This document shows positions 22,508 through 31,394 of a DNA stretch of 36,843 nt, piece by piece; position 1 is the first letter of the stretch, and each line of letters opens with the position of its first letter. A program made the position numbers and the translations under genes. Source of the DNA: a virus; the IMG/VR virus record IMGVR_UViG_3300034198_012353, positions 1 to 36,843 of that record. One strand, 5' to 3'. The notes under the pieces are model-generated. The model had not been told where the DNA came from, searched no databases, and was given only the letters and a program-made list of their open reading frames with translations.

Positions 22508-24499
22508 AGCATTCTTTCTATAAACTAATTTATAGTTTTTGTTTTCTTTAATTGTTCCTCTTAGAATTTCATCACTTAAATAATCTTCACATAAAGATTG
22601 AATAATTCTTTTTACAGGTCTGGCGCCATATTCTTCTTGTTTGTTTCTATTTAATATCTCATCAATAACAGAGTTATCAAACTTGATATTATAATTTTTC
22701 TCACTTAATCTTTTCGCTAGTTTTGTTACTTCTAAACCAATAATAGATTTTAAAGAGCCCTCGTCTAACTTATTGAATAGAATAATATCATCAACCCTGT
22801 TTAAAAATTCAGGATTGAATTGTTGTTTAAGTGCTTTTTGGATCATTGTTTTTCTAACTTCATACTTTTGTTCTTCACTAGAATTTGTTGAAAAACCAAC
22901 ACCGTTACCAAATTCAGAAACTCTTTTTGCACCGACGTTTGATGTCATTACAATCAATGTATTTGTAAAATTAACTTTTCTACCGAAAGAGTCAGTCACA
23001 TGACCTTCATCTAATATTTGTAATAAAATATTGAAGACGTCTTTATGTGCTTTCTCAATCTCATCAAATAAAATAACTGAAAATGGATTGTTCTTAACCT
23101 TTTCTGTTAATTGACCGCCTTCGTCATATCCAACATAACCTGGAGGAGCGCCAACTAATCTTGAAACGGCGTGTTTTTCCATAAACTCACTCATATCAAT
23201 TCTTATAACTTTATCTGCTGAACCAAAAATTAATTCTGCTAATATTTTTGCGAGATATGTTTTACCAACACCCGTTGATCCCATGAATATAAATGAACCA
23301 ATTGGTTTTTGTCCGTCTTTAATACCAACTCTATTTCTTCTTATTGCTTTAGATATTGTAGCAATAGCATCTTCTTGCCCAATAACTCTATCAGCCAATC
23401 TTTTCTCTAAACTTAATAAATTTTGAGTTTCTTTATCATCTAATTTAGAAATAGGTACACCGGTCATAAAAGTAACCATTTCATAAACATCATCAACGTT
23501 AACTGGTATTTTATTATCTCTTTGGCTTTCTGCCCAATTTTCTTTTTCAGTATCTAACTTCTTCATCACCTTTCTTTCTTCGTCCCTTAGTTTCGCCGCT
23601 TGTTCATAATTTTGAGTTTTAACGACCTCTAATTTTTTATCACGGATAACATCAACTTCTTGTTTTAATTTTTCAATAGATTCTGGTACTTTAGTTATAA
23701 CTCTTTTTTCTGAACCTAATTCGTCTAATATGTCTATCGCTTTGTCTGGAAACTGTCTGTCTGTAATATATCTACTTGCCAATTTAACAATTGTTTCCAT
23801 AACATTGTCTTCATATGTTACTCTATGATATTGCTCGTACGATGATTTTAAATTTTTTAATATTTCAATAGTTTCATTTTCAGTTGGTTCTTTTAAAATA
23901 ATTTTTTGAAACCTTCTAACTAAGGCACTATCTTTTTCAATATGTTTTTTAAATTCATCAAACGTTGTTGCGCCGATACATTGGATTTCACCCCTTGCTA
24001 ATGCTGGCTTTAAAATATTTGCAGCGTCCATTGATCCTGAGGCGTTTCCGGCACCAACCATTGTATGTAATTCATCAATAAAAAGTATTACTTGTGGGTT
24101 TTCAGATAATTCATGTAGTATCGCTTTTATCCTTTCTTCAAATTGTCCTCTATAATTTTTACCAGCAACTAAAGAAGTTAAATCTAAAGATACCAATCTT
24201 TTATCTAAAAGATTTGTTGGACAGTTACCTTTGATGATCATCAATGCTAATTTCTCAACAAGCGCAGATTTACCGACACCGGCATCACCAACAATAACCG
24301 CGTTATTTTTTTTCTTTCTAGAAAGAATTTGTGCTATTCTTTTAACTTCAACATCTCTACCTACTATCGGATCAATTTTACCCTCCTCCGCTAACTTATT
24401 CAAATCCCTTGAAAAATTATCAAGAATTGGTGTTGTTGAATTGTTCTTTTTGTTCTTAGGATTTGTCTTAGGACCATCTTCAAAAAAATCTACTGACAT
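22481..24499 (-). CDS. ClpC/ClpA-like AAA+ unfoldase lacking N-domain, 672 aa
   Basis: Two AAA+ modules are complete. The first has Walker A GDAGVGKS (71-78) and Walker B ILFIDE (138-143). The second has Walker A GSTGVGKT (407-414), Walker B VILFDE (475-480) and the sensor-2 GAR at 625-627. A UVR-like middle segment (297-311, NYEQAAKLRDEERKV) marks ClpC affinity. VGF at 534-536 matches the ClpP-docking loop. The usual N-terminal substrate/adaptor domain (about 145 aa) is missing and replaced by a 25-residue polar leader. I chose Met at 24499 because the longer start runs over a -7-like box. No ClpP is encoded here, so host ClpP would be the partner. Confidence 0.92.
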   Translation of the reverse strand: MSVDFFEDGPKTNPKNKKNNSTTPILDNFSRDLNKLAEEGKIDPIVGRDVEVKRIAQILSRKKKNNAVIVGDAGVGKSALVEKLALMIIKGNCPTNLLDKRLVSLDLTSLVAGKNYRGQFEERIKAILHELSENPQVILFIDELHTMVGAGNASGSMDAANILKPALARGEIQCIGATTFDEFKKHIEKDSALVRRFQKIILKEPTENETIEILKNLKSSYEQYHRVTYEDNVMETIVKLASRYITDRQFPDKAIDILDELGSEKRVITKVPESIEKLKQEVDVIRDKKLEVVKTQNYEQAAKLRDEERKVMKKLDTEKENWAESQRDNKIPVNVDDVYEMVTFMTGVPISKLDDKETQNLLSLEKRLADRVIGQEDAIATISKAIRRNRVGIKDGQKPIGSFIFMGSTGVGKTYLAKILAELIFGSADKVIRIDMSEFMEKHAVSRLVGAPPGYVGYDEGGQLTEKVKNNPFSVILFDEIEKAHKDVFNILLQILDEGHVTDSFGRKVNFTNTLIVMTSNVGAKRVSEFGNGVGFSTNSSEEQKYEVRKTMIQKALKQQFNPEFLNRVDDIILFNKLDEGSLKSIIGLEVTKLAKRLSEKNYNIKFDNSVIDEILNRNKQEEYGARPVKRIIQSLCEDYLSDEILRGTIKENKNYKLVYRKNALVITKISD

Positions 24500-24514
24500 A
24501 CTATAATATTTTAA

Positions 24515-24522
24515 CAAAAATA
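24515..24522 (-). promoter_or_regulatory. Bacteroidota-type -7 box TATTTTTG
   Basis: TAnnTTTG match about 15 bp upstream of the chosen Clp start on the minus strand, supporting the shorter N-terminus. The -33 box is not clear. Confidence 0.4.
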
Positions 24523-24627
24523 ACAAAAAAAATTCGTAAAAAAAAATATATGCAGATTGGTTAAAGAATGTGTTTAATTTCCTTTTTTAAAGTTTTTTAT
24601 GTATATTACTGTCAATAAACTATTTTT

Positions 24628-24873
24628 ATGGCTATAGTATCAGAAAGTATTGAAGGGAAAGTAATTAATGTGTCTATTAGTTCAACTAACCTTAAATCTG
24701 CGTCTTACAATACAGAGACCTCGGTTTTAACAGTAAATTTTAATAATGGAGGTATTTATGAATACCAAAACGTACCTTGGGAACTTTTTACGAAATTTCG
24801 TATGAGTGATTCTCAAGGTAAGTTTCTTAATCAAAAGATTAAGGGTGCATACCAACATACAAAAATTAAATGA
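24628..24873 (+). CDS. KTSC-domain protein, 81 aa
   Basis: It fits the small KTSC domain: VSISSTNLKSASYNTETSVL (SS..L...Y...), LTVNFNNGGIYEYQNVPWEL, then S-D-S-Q-G-K-F-L-N and IKGAYQHTKI. These domains occur alone in phages and bacteria and are sometimes fused to nucleic-acid enzymes; their biochemical role is unclear. It is full length. The stop overlaps the next start by 4 bp, so the two are likely co-expressed. Confidence 0.85.
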   Translation: MAIVSESIEGKVINVSISSTNLKSASYNTETSVLTVNFNNGGIYEYQNVPWELFTKFRMSDSQGKFLNQKIKGAYQHTKIK

Positions 24874-25673
24874 TTAAAAAGACATTAATAGAAGAGTTAA
24901 TAGAAAAATCAAATCCTGAAACAGATGATAAGATCGTCAAATCATTTAAGATGAGGGACGAATTGGCTTCTGATATTTTTGAAAGATCTGGGAATTCTTA
25001 TAAAATGAATAAAGGTGTTAGGAATAAACTAATGGATGTCTCTAACGCCTTTTTAGATTTTATTGATATTGATTTCTTTGTACATGATGTGGTATTAACC
25101 GGATCTTTAGCAAATTTCAACTGGTCCGAGTTTTCGGACGTTGATTTACACATATTAATCGATTTAGACGAAGTTGATGGTGATAAACAATCAGATTCCC
25201 CAAGATTACACACAATAGTTAAAGAATTTTTTGACTTAAAGAGACAAGCATGGAATGGTTCTCATGATATCAAAATCAAAGGATATGAAGTAGAAGTTTA
25301 TGTTCAGGATGTTGATGAGAAGCATTTATCATCGGGTGTTTATTCAATTTTAAACAATAAATGGGTTGTTGAACCCAAAAAAATCGATTCGGCTTCGGAT
25401 ATCGATGAAAGAAAAATCAAAGAAAAAGCAGAAGATTTTATCGATTTAATTGATCAATACGAGGATAGACATGAAAATGGTGAGGACATAACTGTTGAAA
25501 TTGACAACCTAAAGAAAAAACTTAAGAAGTTTAGACAAAGTGGTTTAGATGAAGGTGGGGAGTACTCATACGAGAACCTAGTTTTCAAATTATTGAGAAG
25601 AAACGGGTATATCGGGAAGATGCTAGAACTCAAAAACTATTCAATCGACAAGAAATTATCCGTAGAGCAATAG
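24870..25673 (+). CDS. nucleotidyltransferase-fold protein (Pol beta superfamily), 267 aa
   Basis: LTGSLANFNWSEFSDVDLHI at 76-95 is the hG[GS]...DxD signature (G78-S79, D90, D92). A third acidic residue E142 lies in KGYEVEVYVQD, completing the metal site. The C-terminal half is charged and helical (about 180-250). The family adds nucleotides to RNA, proteins or small molecules; the substrate here is unknown. It is coupled to the KTSC gene and sits just upstream of the presumed virion-gene block, so either a late modifying enzyme or a packaged protein is possible. Confidence 0.8.
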   Translation: MIKKTLIEELIEKSNPETDDKIVKSFKMRDELASDIFERSGNSYKMNKGVRNKLMDVSNAFLDFIDIDFFVHDVVLTGSLANFNWSEFSDVDLHILIDLDEVDGDKQSDSPRLHTIVKEFFDLKRQAWNGSHDIKIKGYEVEVYVQDVDEKHLSSGVYSILNNKWVVEPKKIDSASDIDERKIKEKAEDFIDLIDQYEDRHENGEDITVEIDNLKKKLKKFRQSGLDEGGEYSYENLVFKLLRRNGYIGKMLELKNYSIDKKLSVEQ

Positions 25674-25690
25674 TTAACGCTATTTTTTTG
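25666..25690 (+). terminator. weak terminator candidate
   Basis: AATAG (25669-25673) pairs with CTATT (25680-25684) before a T run, overlapping the stop of the nucleotidyltransferase gene. The stem is only 5 bp. Confidence 0.35.
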
Positions 25691-25701
25691 CTTTTCTTTT
25701 G

Positions 25702-25709
25702 TATTTATA
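25702..25709 (+). promoter_or_regulatory. TATTTATA box before acidic structural-type gene
   Basis: The octamer ends 34 bp before the ATG at 25744 and follows a weak terminator. It is a candidate late promoter for the 25.7-29.5 kb block. Confidence 0.45.
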
Positions 25710-25743
25710 GGATAAGAATAACCTTATATATAATTTTAAAAAA

Positions 25744-27042
25744 ATGGGAGATTTAAAACCTCTAGGTAGTGAAAAACTTCAAGGAGACAACAAATTAAAA
25801 AGAATACTTGAACTTACGTACTATAACGACAGTAAGAATAATGCCACAACATCAAACAAACCTGAATTAGTTAAGGAGGGTAAGAATGGCGTATATGCTA
25901 TAGTTAAAGAGAAAGACGGTTACCATGTAAAGAAAGGTTTAACCGAATCTACTCTTGATTATATCGGTGGTATGTTCATGAAAAATAAGAATAAATTTAA
26001 TTCATATGCTGAAGCATTAAAGAGATTAGAACTTATCAAATCTCAAGAATTGCAAGAGGCAACAAATTATGTTTTAAAAACAAATAAACCTAAAACCGAA
26101 GCCCCAATGCCAGCGCCTTCTTTTGATAGCGCACCGGCGCCATCAGCGGGTGAACCTGCTCCTGCTCCAGCGCCAGCACCTGATGCTGCACCAGCACGAG
26201 AAGAAGAACCGGCTTTGCCACCTTCAGATTCTGAAGAAACTAGTGACGAAGCACCAGAAGGTGATATGGGTGGAGAAGGTGGTCCTGAACACATGAAAGA
26301 GGTTCAAAGATTAAGCGGTAAACTTGGTCAAGCAATTAGAGAAGTACAAGATGATATGGAAAGCGATGACGTAAAATACGTTATTAACATGTTATTATCT
26401 GCTGTTGATTTGGATAAATTATCTGAAGAAGACAAAGAAGAAATTGTTGATAAGTTTGAACCTGAAGAGGGCCAACCTGGTGACGAAACATCTTACGGAG
26501 ACGAAGATGAGGTTAAACCAGAAGAAGAACCCGCTCCAACACCTGAAGAGGATATGGACGAAACAATGAGTAGTTTAGAAGAATTAATTAATACCGATTT
26601 TGACCTAAGTGGTGATAAATCTGATATGGACGAATATTTTTACTTCGATCCAGAAAATGAAACTGAAACTGGTGATGAACCTGTTACACGTATTCGCAAT
26701 GTTAACAATTTAAATGGAAATGATAACCCAAATTCAGACGAAAAACCAAGTAGAGTTGGTAAAAGTTCTAGAGGCGAAAGTTGGTTAGACGACAAATATC
26801 ACACTTATAATGATACTGATTTAGGTTCTGAAGATTATGATGAAGAAGAGTTTGATAATCATGATGATTTTATGGCGAAACATTCTGACACAAATTGGGA
26901 TGTTAGAGACAAAAAATATTTTGATATGCACAAACCAATGAAGATTAAAACATTAAAGAAAAAGGACGATCTTGACATTACTCCAGAATTAACTGAAATT
27001 AATGAAGCGATCAAAACAACATTAAGCAAATACTTTGAATAA
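25744..27042 (+). CDS. acidic protein with Pro/Ala-rich linker, 432 aa, probable virion-related
   Basis: Residues about 40-115 form a compact domain (GVYAIVKEKDGYHVKKGL, then ALKRLELIKSQELQEATNYV). About 118-160 is a Pro/Ala linker (EPAPAPAPAPDAAPA). The middle (about 180-255) holds a helical segment and very acidic stretches, and the end is a helix ITPELTEINEAIKTTLSKYF. There is no signal peptide. This composition is like phage scaffold, core or portal-associated proteins and resembles the tail of the portal protein and the scaffold in this window. The function is inferred from position upstream of the terminase only. Confidence 0.7.
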   Translation: MGDLKPLGSEKLQGDNKLKRILELTYYNDSKNNATTSNKPELVKEGKNGVYAIVKEKDGYHVKKGLTESTLDYIGGMFMKNKNKFNSYAEALKRLELIKSQELQEATNYVLKTNKPKTEAPMPAPSFDSAPAPSAGEPAPAPAPAPDAAPAREEEPALPPSDSEETSDEAPEGDMGGEGGPEHMKEVQRLSGKLGQAIREVQDDMESDDVKYVINMLLSAVDLDKLSEEDKEEIVDKFEPEEGQPGDETSYGDEDEVKPEEEPAPTPEEDMDETMSSLEELINTDFDLSGDKSDMDEYFYFDPENETETGDEPVTRIRNVNNLNGNDNPNSDEKPSRVGKSSRGESWLDDKYHTYNDTDLGSEDYDEEEFDNHDDFMAKHSDTNWDVRDKKYFDMHKPMKIKTLKKKDDLDITPELTEINEAIKTTLSKYFE

Positions 27043-27044
27043 TA

Positions 27045-27446
27045 ATGTATCTACTTTACATCAATGAACTAGGAGAAGATTATAAAGGCCAGAGACAATA
27101 TGAGTTTATTTTTGGCGAAGATCCTAGTGTTTTGATGGAAGAGTGGTTTCATATCCCATCATCAGGAAGGGCGATACCACCGGAATTAGAATTTATAGAT
27201 TTAGTTGGTTTATTAAAAAATTCCGATTTAAAACTAGATTTAGTTCAAAATTCTGACTATTTTGGTGTAATCGATGCTGTTGATGGGATTGTTGCGTTAG
27301 GTTGGGAATCGTTTGATCTAAACGCTGAAGAGAGACCTATACGGGTCTGTTTTCATTTTGGCGAGGAGTTAGATAGTATTACTCAAAAATTAGCATCAAA
27401 AGGGTTAAGATTAATAAATGAAGATATCAAATACAAATTAAAATAA
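27045..27446 (+). CDS. hypothetical protein, 133 aa
   Basis: A soluble mixed alpha/beta protein (MYLLYINELGEDYKGQRQYE, then DYFGVIDAVDGIVALGWESF) with a start 2 bp after the previous stop. No motif is recognised. It is not low-complexity, in contrast to its neighbours. It is probably translated with the flanking presumed virion genes. Confidence 0.72.
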   Translation: MYLLYINELGEDYKGQRQYEFIFGEDPSVLMEEWFHIPSSGRAIPPELEFIDLVGLLKNSDLKLDLVQNSDYFGVIDAVDGIVALGWESFDLNAEERPIRVCFHFGEELDSITQKLASKGLRLINEDIKYKLK

Positions 27447-27447
27447 A

Positions 27448-28182
27448 ATGAAAAGAATCGATTTAGTTAAACAATTAGTTAAGGAAGGTATGTCTGAAAA
27501 AACATTAGTTAATTTCAGCGATAAGCAATTAAGAATGCTTTCTGAAAGATTGCAAGTAAAAGCAAGTAATTTAAAAACAAAACCAGAATTACAAGCAATG
27601 GCTAAAGACCCTGCGGTTGATATGGAGGTGATGGAAAAGAAAGATGAGTTAAAAGGAAATCAAAAGAAGTTAGATAAAAATCATAATGGAAAAATTGATG
27701 GTCAAGATTTTAAAATATTAAACGGAAAAAAGAAAACTAAAGTTCCTGCAACAAAGAAAAAAGGTAAGGTCGGTCAAAAAGCAAAAACGGATTTGAATTT
27801 AAAAAATTTGAATGAATGGGTTGATACATTAGTTGAAAAGTCGTATCATCCTTTAACAACTAAAGGCGATATGATGGAAGCGATTAGCAAAAAAATTAAA
27901 ACAGCAGCAATTGCAATGCCCGCTTCTAAGCCAAAAAGAGGACATAATGGTGTCGCTGAGTTTATGGAATATAATAATCCAGAACCAGAAAAACAAGAAC
28001 CAGATATTGAAACAATGCCTGCGGAGCCAGATACTAAACCTAGAGAAAGGCCAAAACACCCAGGACAAAGACCAAACGATAACCCTGATCCGGCGCCAAA
28101 AGCAAAGGCGAAACAAAAGATTTCACCTAAAGAAGCAAAATCTAAAGTTATAGGGTCAATACATAAATTACTTTCTAAATAA
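27448..28182 (+). CDS. basic, Pro-rich protein with EF-hand-like loop, 244 aa
   Basis: The N-terminal helical motif (LVKEGMSEKTLVNFSDKQLR) resembles a small SAP/HeH-like helical pair. At 76-87 a canonical EF-hand-type loop (DKNHNGKIDGQD) has acidic or Asn/Asp residues at all coordinating positions. Then come a Lys-rich segment (about 92-112), a helix, and a Pro/Glu/Lys-rich disordered end with KVIGSIHKLLSK as last helix. Single calcium loops of this kind are known in structural proteins of T4-like marine phages, as far as I recall. It is probably virion- or core-related by position. It starts 1 bp after the preceding stop. Confidence 0.7.
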   Translation: MKRIDLVKQLVKEGMSEKTLVNFSDKQLRMLSERLQVKASNLKTKPELQAMAKDPAVDMEVMEKKDELKGNQKKLDKNHNGKIDGQDFKILNGKKKTKVPATKKKGKVGQKAKTDLNLKNLNEWVDTLVEKSYHPLTTKGDMMEAISKKIKTAAIAMPASKPKRGHNGVAEFMEYNNPEPEKQEPDIETMPAEPDTKPRERPKHPGQRPNDNPDPAPKAKAKQKISPKEAKSKVIGSIHKLLSK

Positions 28183-29523
28183 ATGAAGAAAAAGAAATTA
28201 AGGGAGGATATCGATTACGGTAACTACCCAGAAAGAATGGGTAGGTCTACCGAAAGAGCGGCCGCTGATCCAAATAGTTTATACGCCACAAATCCAGCAA
28301 TGAAAAGAGGTGCTGCTGATGTTGAAAAACTTATCGGGAATAGATTTAAGAAAGTGGTTGATTATCTAAGACAAGTTACAAATATTCAAGATTTAAGTTC
28401 TAGACAAGTTCAAGGACTGTTATTTAATGAAATGATGTCGAATCTTGTTCCTAGAGTAATTCAAATCGAAGATGGTCACAAAGAAGAGATTCAACAATTG
28501 GCTATCGAAGCATCATTAGATGAAACTGAGGTTCCTGCTGATTGGTATGAAATTGAGGCACAATTAATCAGAGCCCCGATTGATCCTAATGAGTTTAGAT
28601 TGCAACCAGACGATGATGAGGAAGATCAAGATCAAGAAGAGGATCAAGAAGATGATGAAGATAATGAACAACCAGAAATACCTTCTTTTGATATTGAAGA
28701 TCTAACGCCTGATGAACAATTAGAGTTAGAAAAACACAAAAGAAATATCATAAATGCATTAATACAAGGCGCAGCAAAAAAAGGGCATCACATTTATGAT
28801 AAACCATGGGTTAAAGAAAGATTAGACCAAATAGATCCAAATTTACATGCAATGTATAAGAAGATCATGGCTATAACTGATTTTAACTATTTTACTATGG
28901 ATGAAGCCATTGACGCTATGAGTGAATCTGGGTCAGGTATTGCTGGTATGAATAAATTAAGCAATCCAGATGAGGATGGCGGTGACGAAGGTGGTGGTGG
29001 TGATGAAGGTGGTGGCGGAGAACCAAAACCAGATACTAAAATAACTGCTTTAGGTTTATTTTTCCCAATACTTTGTCACGAAATTGTTAAAGGAATTAAA
29101 GAAGCATCAGGAAGACATGGTTTACCAAATGATCCCGAAATGTCACAAAAGATCAGAGGAAAAACAGATGTTTTAAGTAATGAACCAATGCAATTGAGAG
29201 TTGGTCCTGAGTTATTTGAAAAATTAAGATTTTTATTACCAGACGAAATGTTTGACGAATCAAATAAAGGTTTAACACCATGGTTTGAAATGGTTTTATA
29301 TCAAATACCTGCTCAAGAATTTTTAACAATTATTGGTAACATAGTTACAGATGATGAAAGAAAAAACAATTTAGTTAAAACTAAATTCCGTGAGATAATG
29401 AGAGAAGCGACTAATCTTAAGTCGGAATATGATGATTACAAAGAAGATAACGATATCCCCCCAAACAATGATGATACATTAGGTGACTGGCTTAATAGTA
29501 TGGGTATCGATTTACCTAGTTAA
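28183..29523 (+). CDS. acidic protein, 446 aa, probable virion- or packaging-related
   Basis: The helical N-terminal part (about 45-135) is followed by a highly acidic run (DDDEEDQDQEEDQEDDEDNE at about 145-165), a second helical domain, a Gly-rich hinge (about 266-282) and a C-terminal helical domain (about 288-430). The C-terminal domain (GLFFPILCHEIVKGIKEASG, then LFEKLRFLLPDEMF) is well ordered and not low-complexity. No family is recognised. It is the last gene before a terminator and the terminase gene. A head- or neck-associated role is inferred from context. Confidence 0.7.
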   Translation: MKKKKLREDIDYGNYPERMGRSTERAAADPNSLYATNPAMKRGAADVEKLIGNRFKKVVDYLRQVTNIQDLSSRQVQGLLFNEMMSNLVPRVIQIEDGHKEEIQQLAIEASLDETEVPADWYEIEAQLIRAPIDPNEFRLQPDDDEEDQDQEEDQEDDEDNEQPEIPSFDIEDLTPDEQLELEKHKRNIINALIQGAAKKGHHIYDKPWVKERLDQIDPNLHAMYKKIMAITDFNYFTMDEAIDAMSESGSGIAGMNKLSNPDEDGGDEGGGGDEGGGGEPKPDTKITALGLFFPILCHEIVKGIKEASGRHGLPNDPEMSQKIRGKTDVLSNEPMQLRVGPELFEKLRFLLPDEMFDESNKGLTPWFEMVLYQIPAQEFLTIIGNIVTDDERKNNLVKTKFREIMREATNLKSEYDDYKEDNDIPPNNDDTLGDWLNSMGIDLPS

Positions 29524-29530
29524 AATAACA

Positions 29531-29557
29531 AAAGTGGTCAATTTAGACCACTTTTTT
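29531..29557 (+). terminator. strong intrinsic terminator before terminase
   Basis: AAAGTGGTC (29531-29539) pairs with GACCACTTT (29546-29554), with a 6-nt loop and a T run. It separates the acidic-gene block from the head module. Confidence 0.9.
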
Positions 29558-29559
29558 CA

Positions 29560-29567
29560 TATTTATA
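29560..29567 (+). promoter_or_regulatory. TATTTATA box 3 bp before terminase ATG
   Basis: If transcription begins at T4-late spacing, the transcript would start at or inside the ATG at 29571. It is therefore either a leaderless promoter or a chance match. Confidence 0.35.
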
Positions 29568-29570
29568 TAT

Positions 29571-31346
29571 ATGAGTCAAAAAATAGAACAATTAAAAGAG
29601 TATGCTCGTATTATAAAAGATACCCCATACGCACTTAGAACATACCTACAAACGTTTGATAATACTCAAAAGAAATTTGTACCATTAGAATTGTTTCCTG
29701 ATCAAATACAATTATTAAAAGATTATGAAACATATAATGAAAATATTACTAGAAAATATAGACAAGCGGGTGTTACTACGGTAACTGCAGCATGGTTATC
29801 AAAAAAATTACAACTAGCAAAACCAGATAATCCTGAAAGAGTTCTAATTATTGCAAACAAACGCGATACAGCAATTGAGATGGCTAATAAAGTTAGACAT
29901 TTCTTAGACCAGTGGCCAGAATGGATTAATGTTGGTTTTTCTCCGGATAAAAACTCGGAAAGTAGATTTAGATTAAACAATGGTTCTGAAGTAAAAGCGG
30001 TAGCAACTTCTGCGGATGCGCTTCGTGGTTTTACCCCTACAGTACTTGTATTTGATGAGGCCGCGTATATTGAAGCGGGTGAAGATTTCTGGGCTGCATC
30101 AATGGCGTCATTGTCAACGGGTGGTAAGATTATATTAATCTCAACACCAAATGGCTACGATCCAATTTATTGGGGTGTTTATGATCAAGCAATAAGAGGT
30201 ATTAATGATTTCCATATTACCGATTTAAGATGGTTTAAAGATCCACGTTACACGAAAGATTTAGCATGGATAAAAGTTCCAGATATTGTTCATTACATGT
30301 TGAATAGAGAACAATATAATGATGATGAAGTGATACTAAAAGAATTTGATCTTTCAAAATATGAAGAATTGATGGACCAAGGTTATCAACCATATTCAAG
30401 TTGGTTTGAATCTATGTCTAAAAAATTCAAATATGATAAAAGAAAGATTGCACAGGAATTGGAATGTGATTTCTTAGGTTCTGGAGATAGTGTTATTCCT
30501 TCTGAAACAATGGAAAGAATTGCTAAAACTATGATTAAACAACCTAAAGAAAAGTACATGCAAGGTACTTTATGGTTGTGGAAAGAACCAGAACAAGGTC
30601 ATAGATACATTATGGGGGTAGACGTTAGTAGAGGAGATAGTGAGGATTTCTCATCAATAAACATTATTGATTTTGACGCTAGAGAACAGGTAATGGAATA
30701 CATTGGTAAAATACCACCAGATGATTTAGCGGCTATTGCTTATAAATGGGGAATACTATATGATGCATTTATTGTTGTGGATATAACCGGAGGTATGGGT
30801 GTTGCGACTTCTAGAAAACTACAAGAAATGAATTATAAAAATTTATTCATTGACGGTATTAACACAAAAAACATATGGGAATATAATGCCAAAGCAATGG
30901 AAAAAATCCCAGGAATAAATTTTAATAACAAAAGAACACAAATAGTCGCATGTTTTGAGGAACAATTAAGACATGATTTTATAGTTAGATCAAATAGATT
31001 ATTGAATGAATTAAACACATTTGTTTATCTAAATGGTAAACCAAACCACATGAAGGGATCACATGATGATGCTATCATGAGTATGGCTATCGCTTTATAT
31101 GCTGGGGATATTTCGTTTACCCAACTAACAAGGAACGAAAATCAAGCAAAAGCAATGGTTGATTCCTGGATGTTAGCGGAAAGGACATATGATTCTGGTA
31201 AAGGGTTTTATTCATATGGAACATCTTTTGATGGTGTGGGATCAATGCAAATGGATCAATCTCAGTATGGTAATCAGCAAACTCAACCAGCAAAACAACT
31301 TTATCAAGAATATGGTTGGCTATTTGGAGGTAAAAAGGGTTCATAA
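29571..31346 (+). CDS. gp17: large terminase subunit (T4 gp17-like), 591 aa
   Basis: The ATPase half has a P-loop-like RKYRQAGVTT (61-70), Walker B VLVFDE (158-163) and coupling motif ISTPNG (190-195). The RNase-H-like nuclease half has D351 (GVDVSRGDSEDF), D404 (VVDITGG) and D499/D500 (SHDDAIMSM). The length matches gp17 (610 aa). The P-loop lacks the usual GK[ST] Lys: Val68 is in its place, while K62 lies upstream, a deviant form known in some terminases. It cuts concatemers and pumps DNA into the prohead. It is followed 48 bp later by the portal gene. Confidence 0.96.
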   Translation: MSQKIEQLKEYARIIKDTPYALRTYLQTFDNTQKKFVPLELFPDQIQLLKDYETYNENITRKYRQAGVTTVTAAWLSKKLQLAKPDNPERVLIIANKRDTAIEMANKVRHFLDQWPEWINVGFSPDKNSESRFRLNNGSEVKAVATSADALRGFTPTVLVFDEAAYIEAGEDFWAASMASLSTGGKIILISTPNGYDPIYWGVYDQAIRGINDFHITDLRWFKDPRYTKDLAWIKVPDIVHYMLNREQYNDDEVILKEFDLSKYEELMDQGYQPYSSWFESMSKKFKYDKRKIAQELECDFLGSGDSVIPSETMERIAKTMIKQPKEKYMQGTLWLWKEPEQGHRYIMGVDVSRGDSEDFSSINIIDFDAREQVMEYIGKIPPDDLAAIAYKWGILYDAFIVVDITGGMGVATSRKLQEMNYKNLFIDGINTKNIWEYNAKAMEKIPGINFNNKRTQIVACFEEQLRHDFIVRSNRLLNELNTFVYLNGKPNHMKGSHDDAIMSMAIALYAGDISFTQLTRNENQAKAMVDSWMLAERTYDSGKGFYSYGTSFDGVGSMQMDQSQYGNQQTQPAKQLYQEYGWLFGGKKGS

Positions 31347-31381
31347 TCTACTAAAATTTGTTTACATTAACAAAGGAAAAG

Positions 31382-31389
31382 TATTTATA
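31382..31389 (+). promoter_or_regulatory. TATTTATA box 5 bp before portal ATG
   Basis: The octamer begins 13 bp upstream of the portal ATG at 31395, so a T4-late-like start would fall on the start codon itself. Confidence 0.35.
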
Positions 31390-31394
31390 TTAAT

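Noticed and set aside
24500-24526. Longer start for the Clp-like gene
   Set aside because: It would place the TATTTTTG box inside the coding region; MSVDFFEDG at 24499 is the better start.
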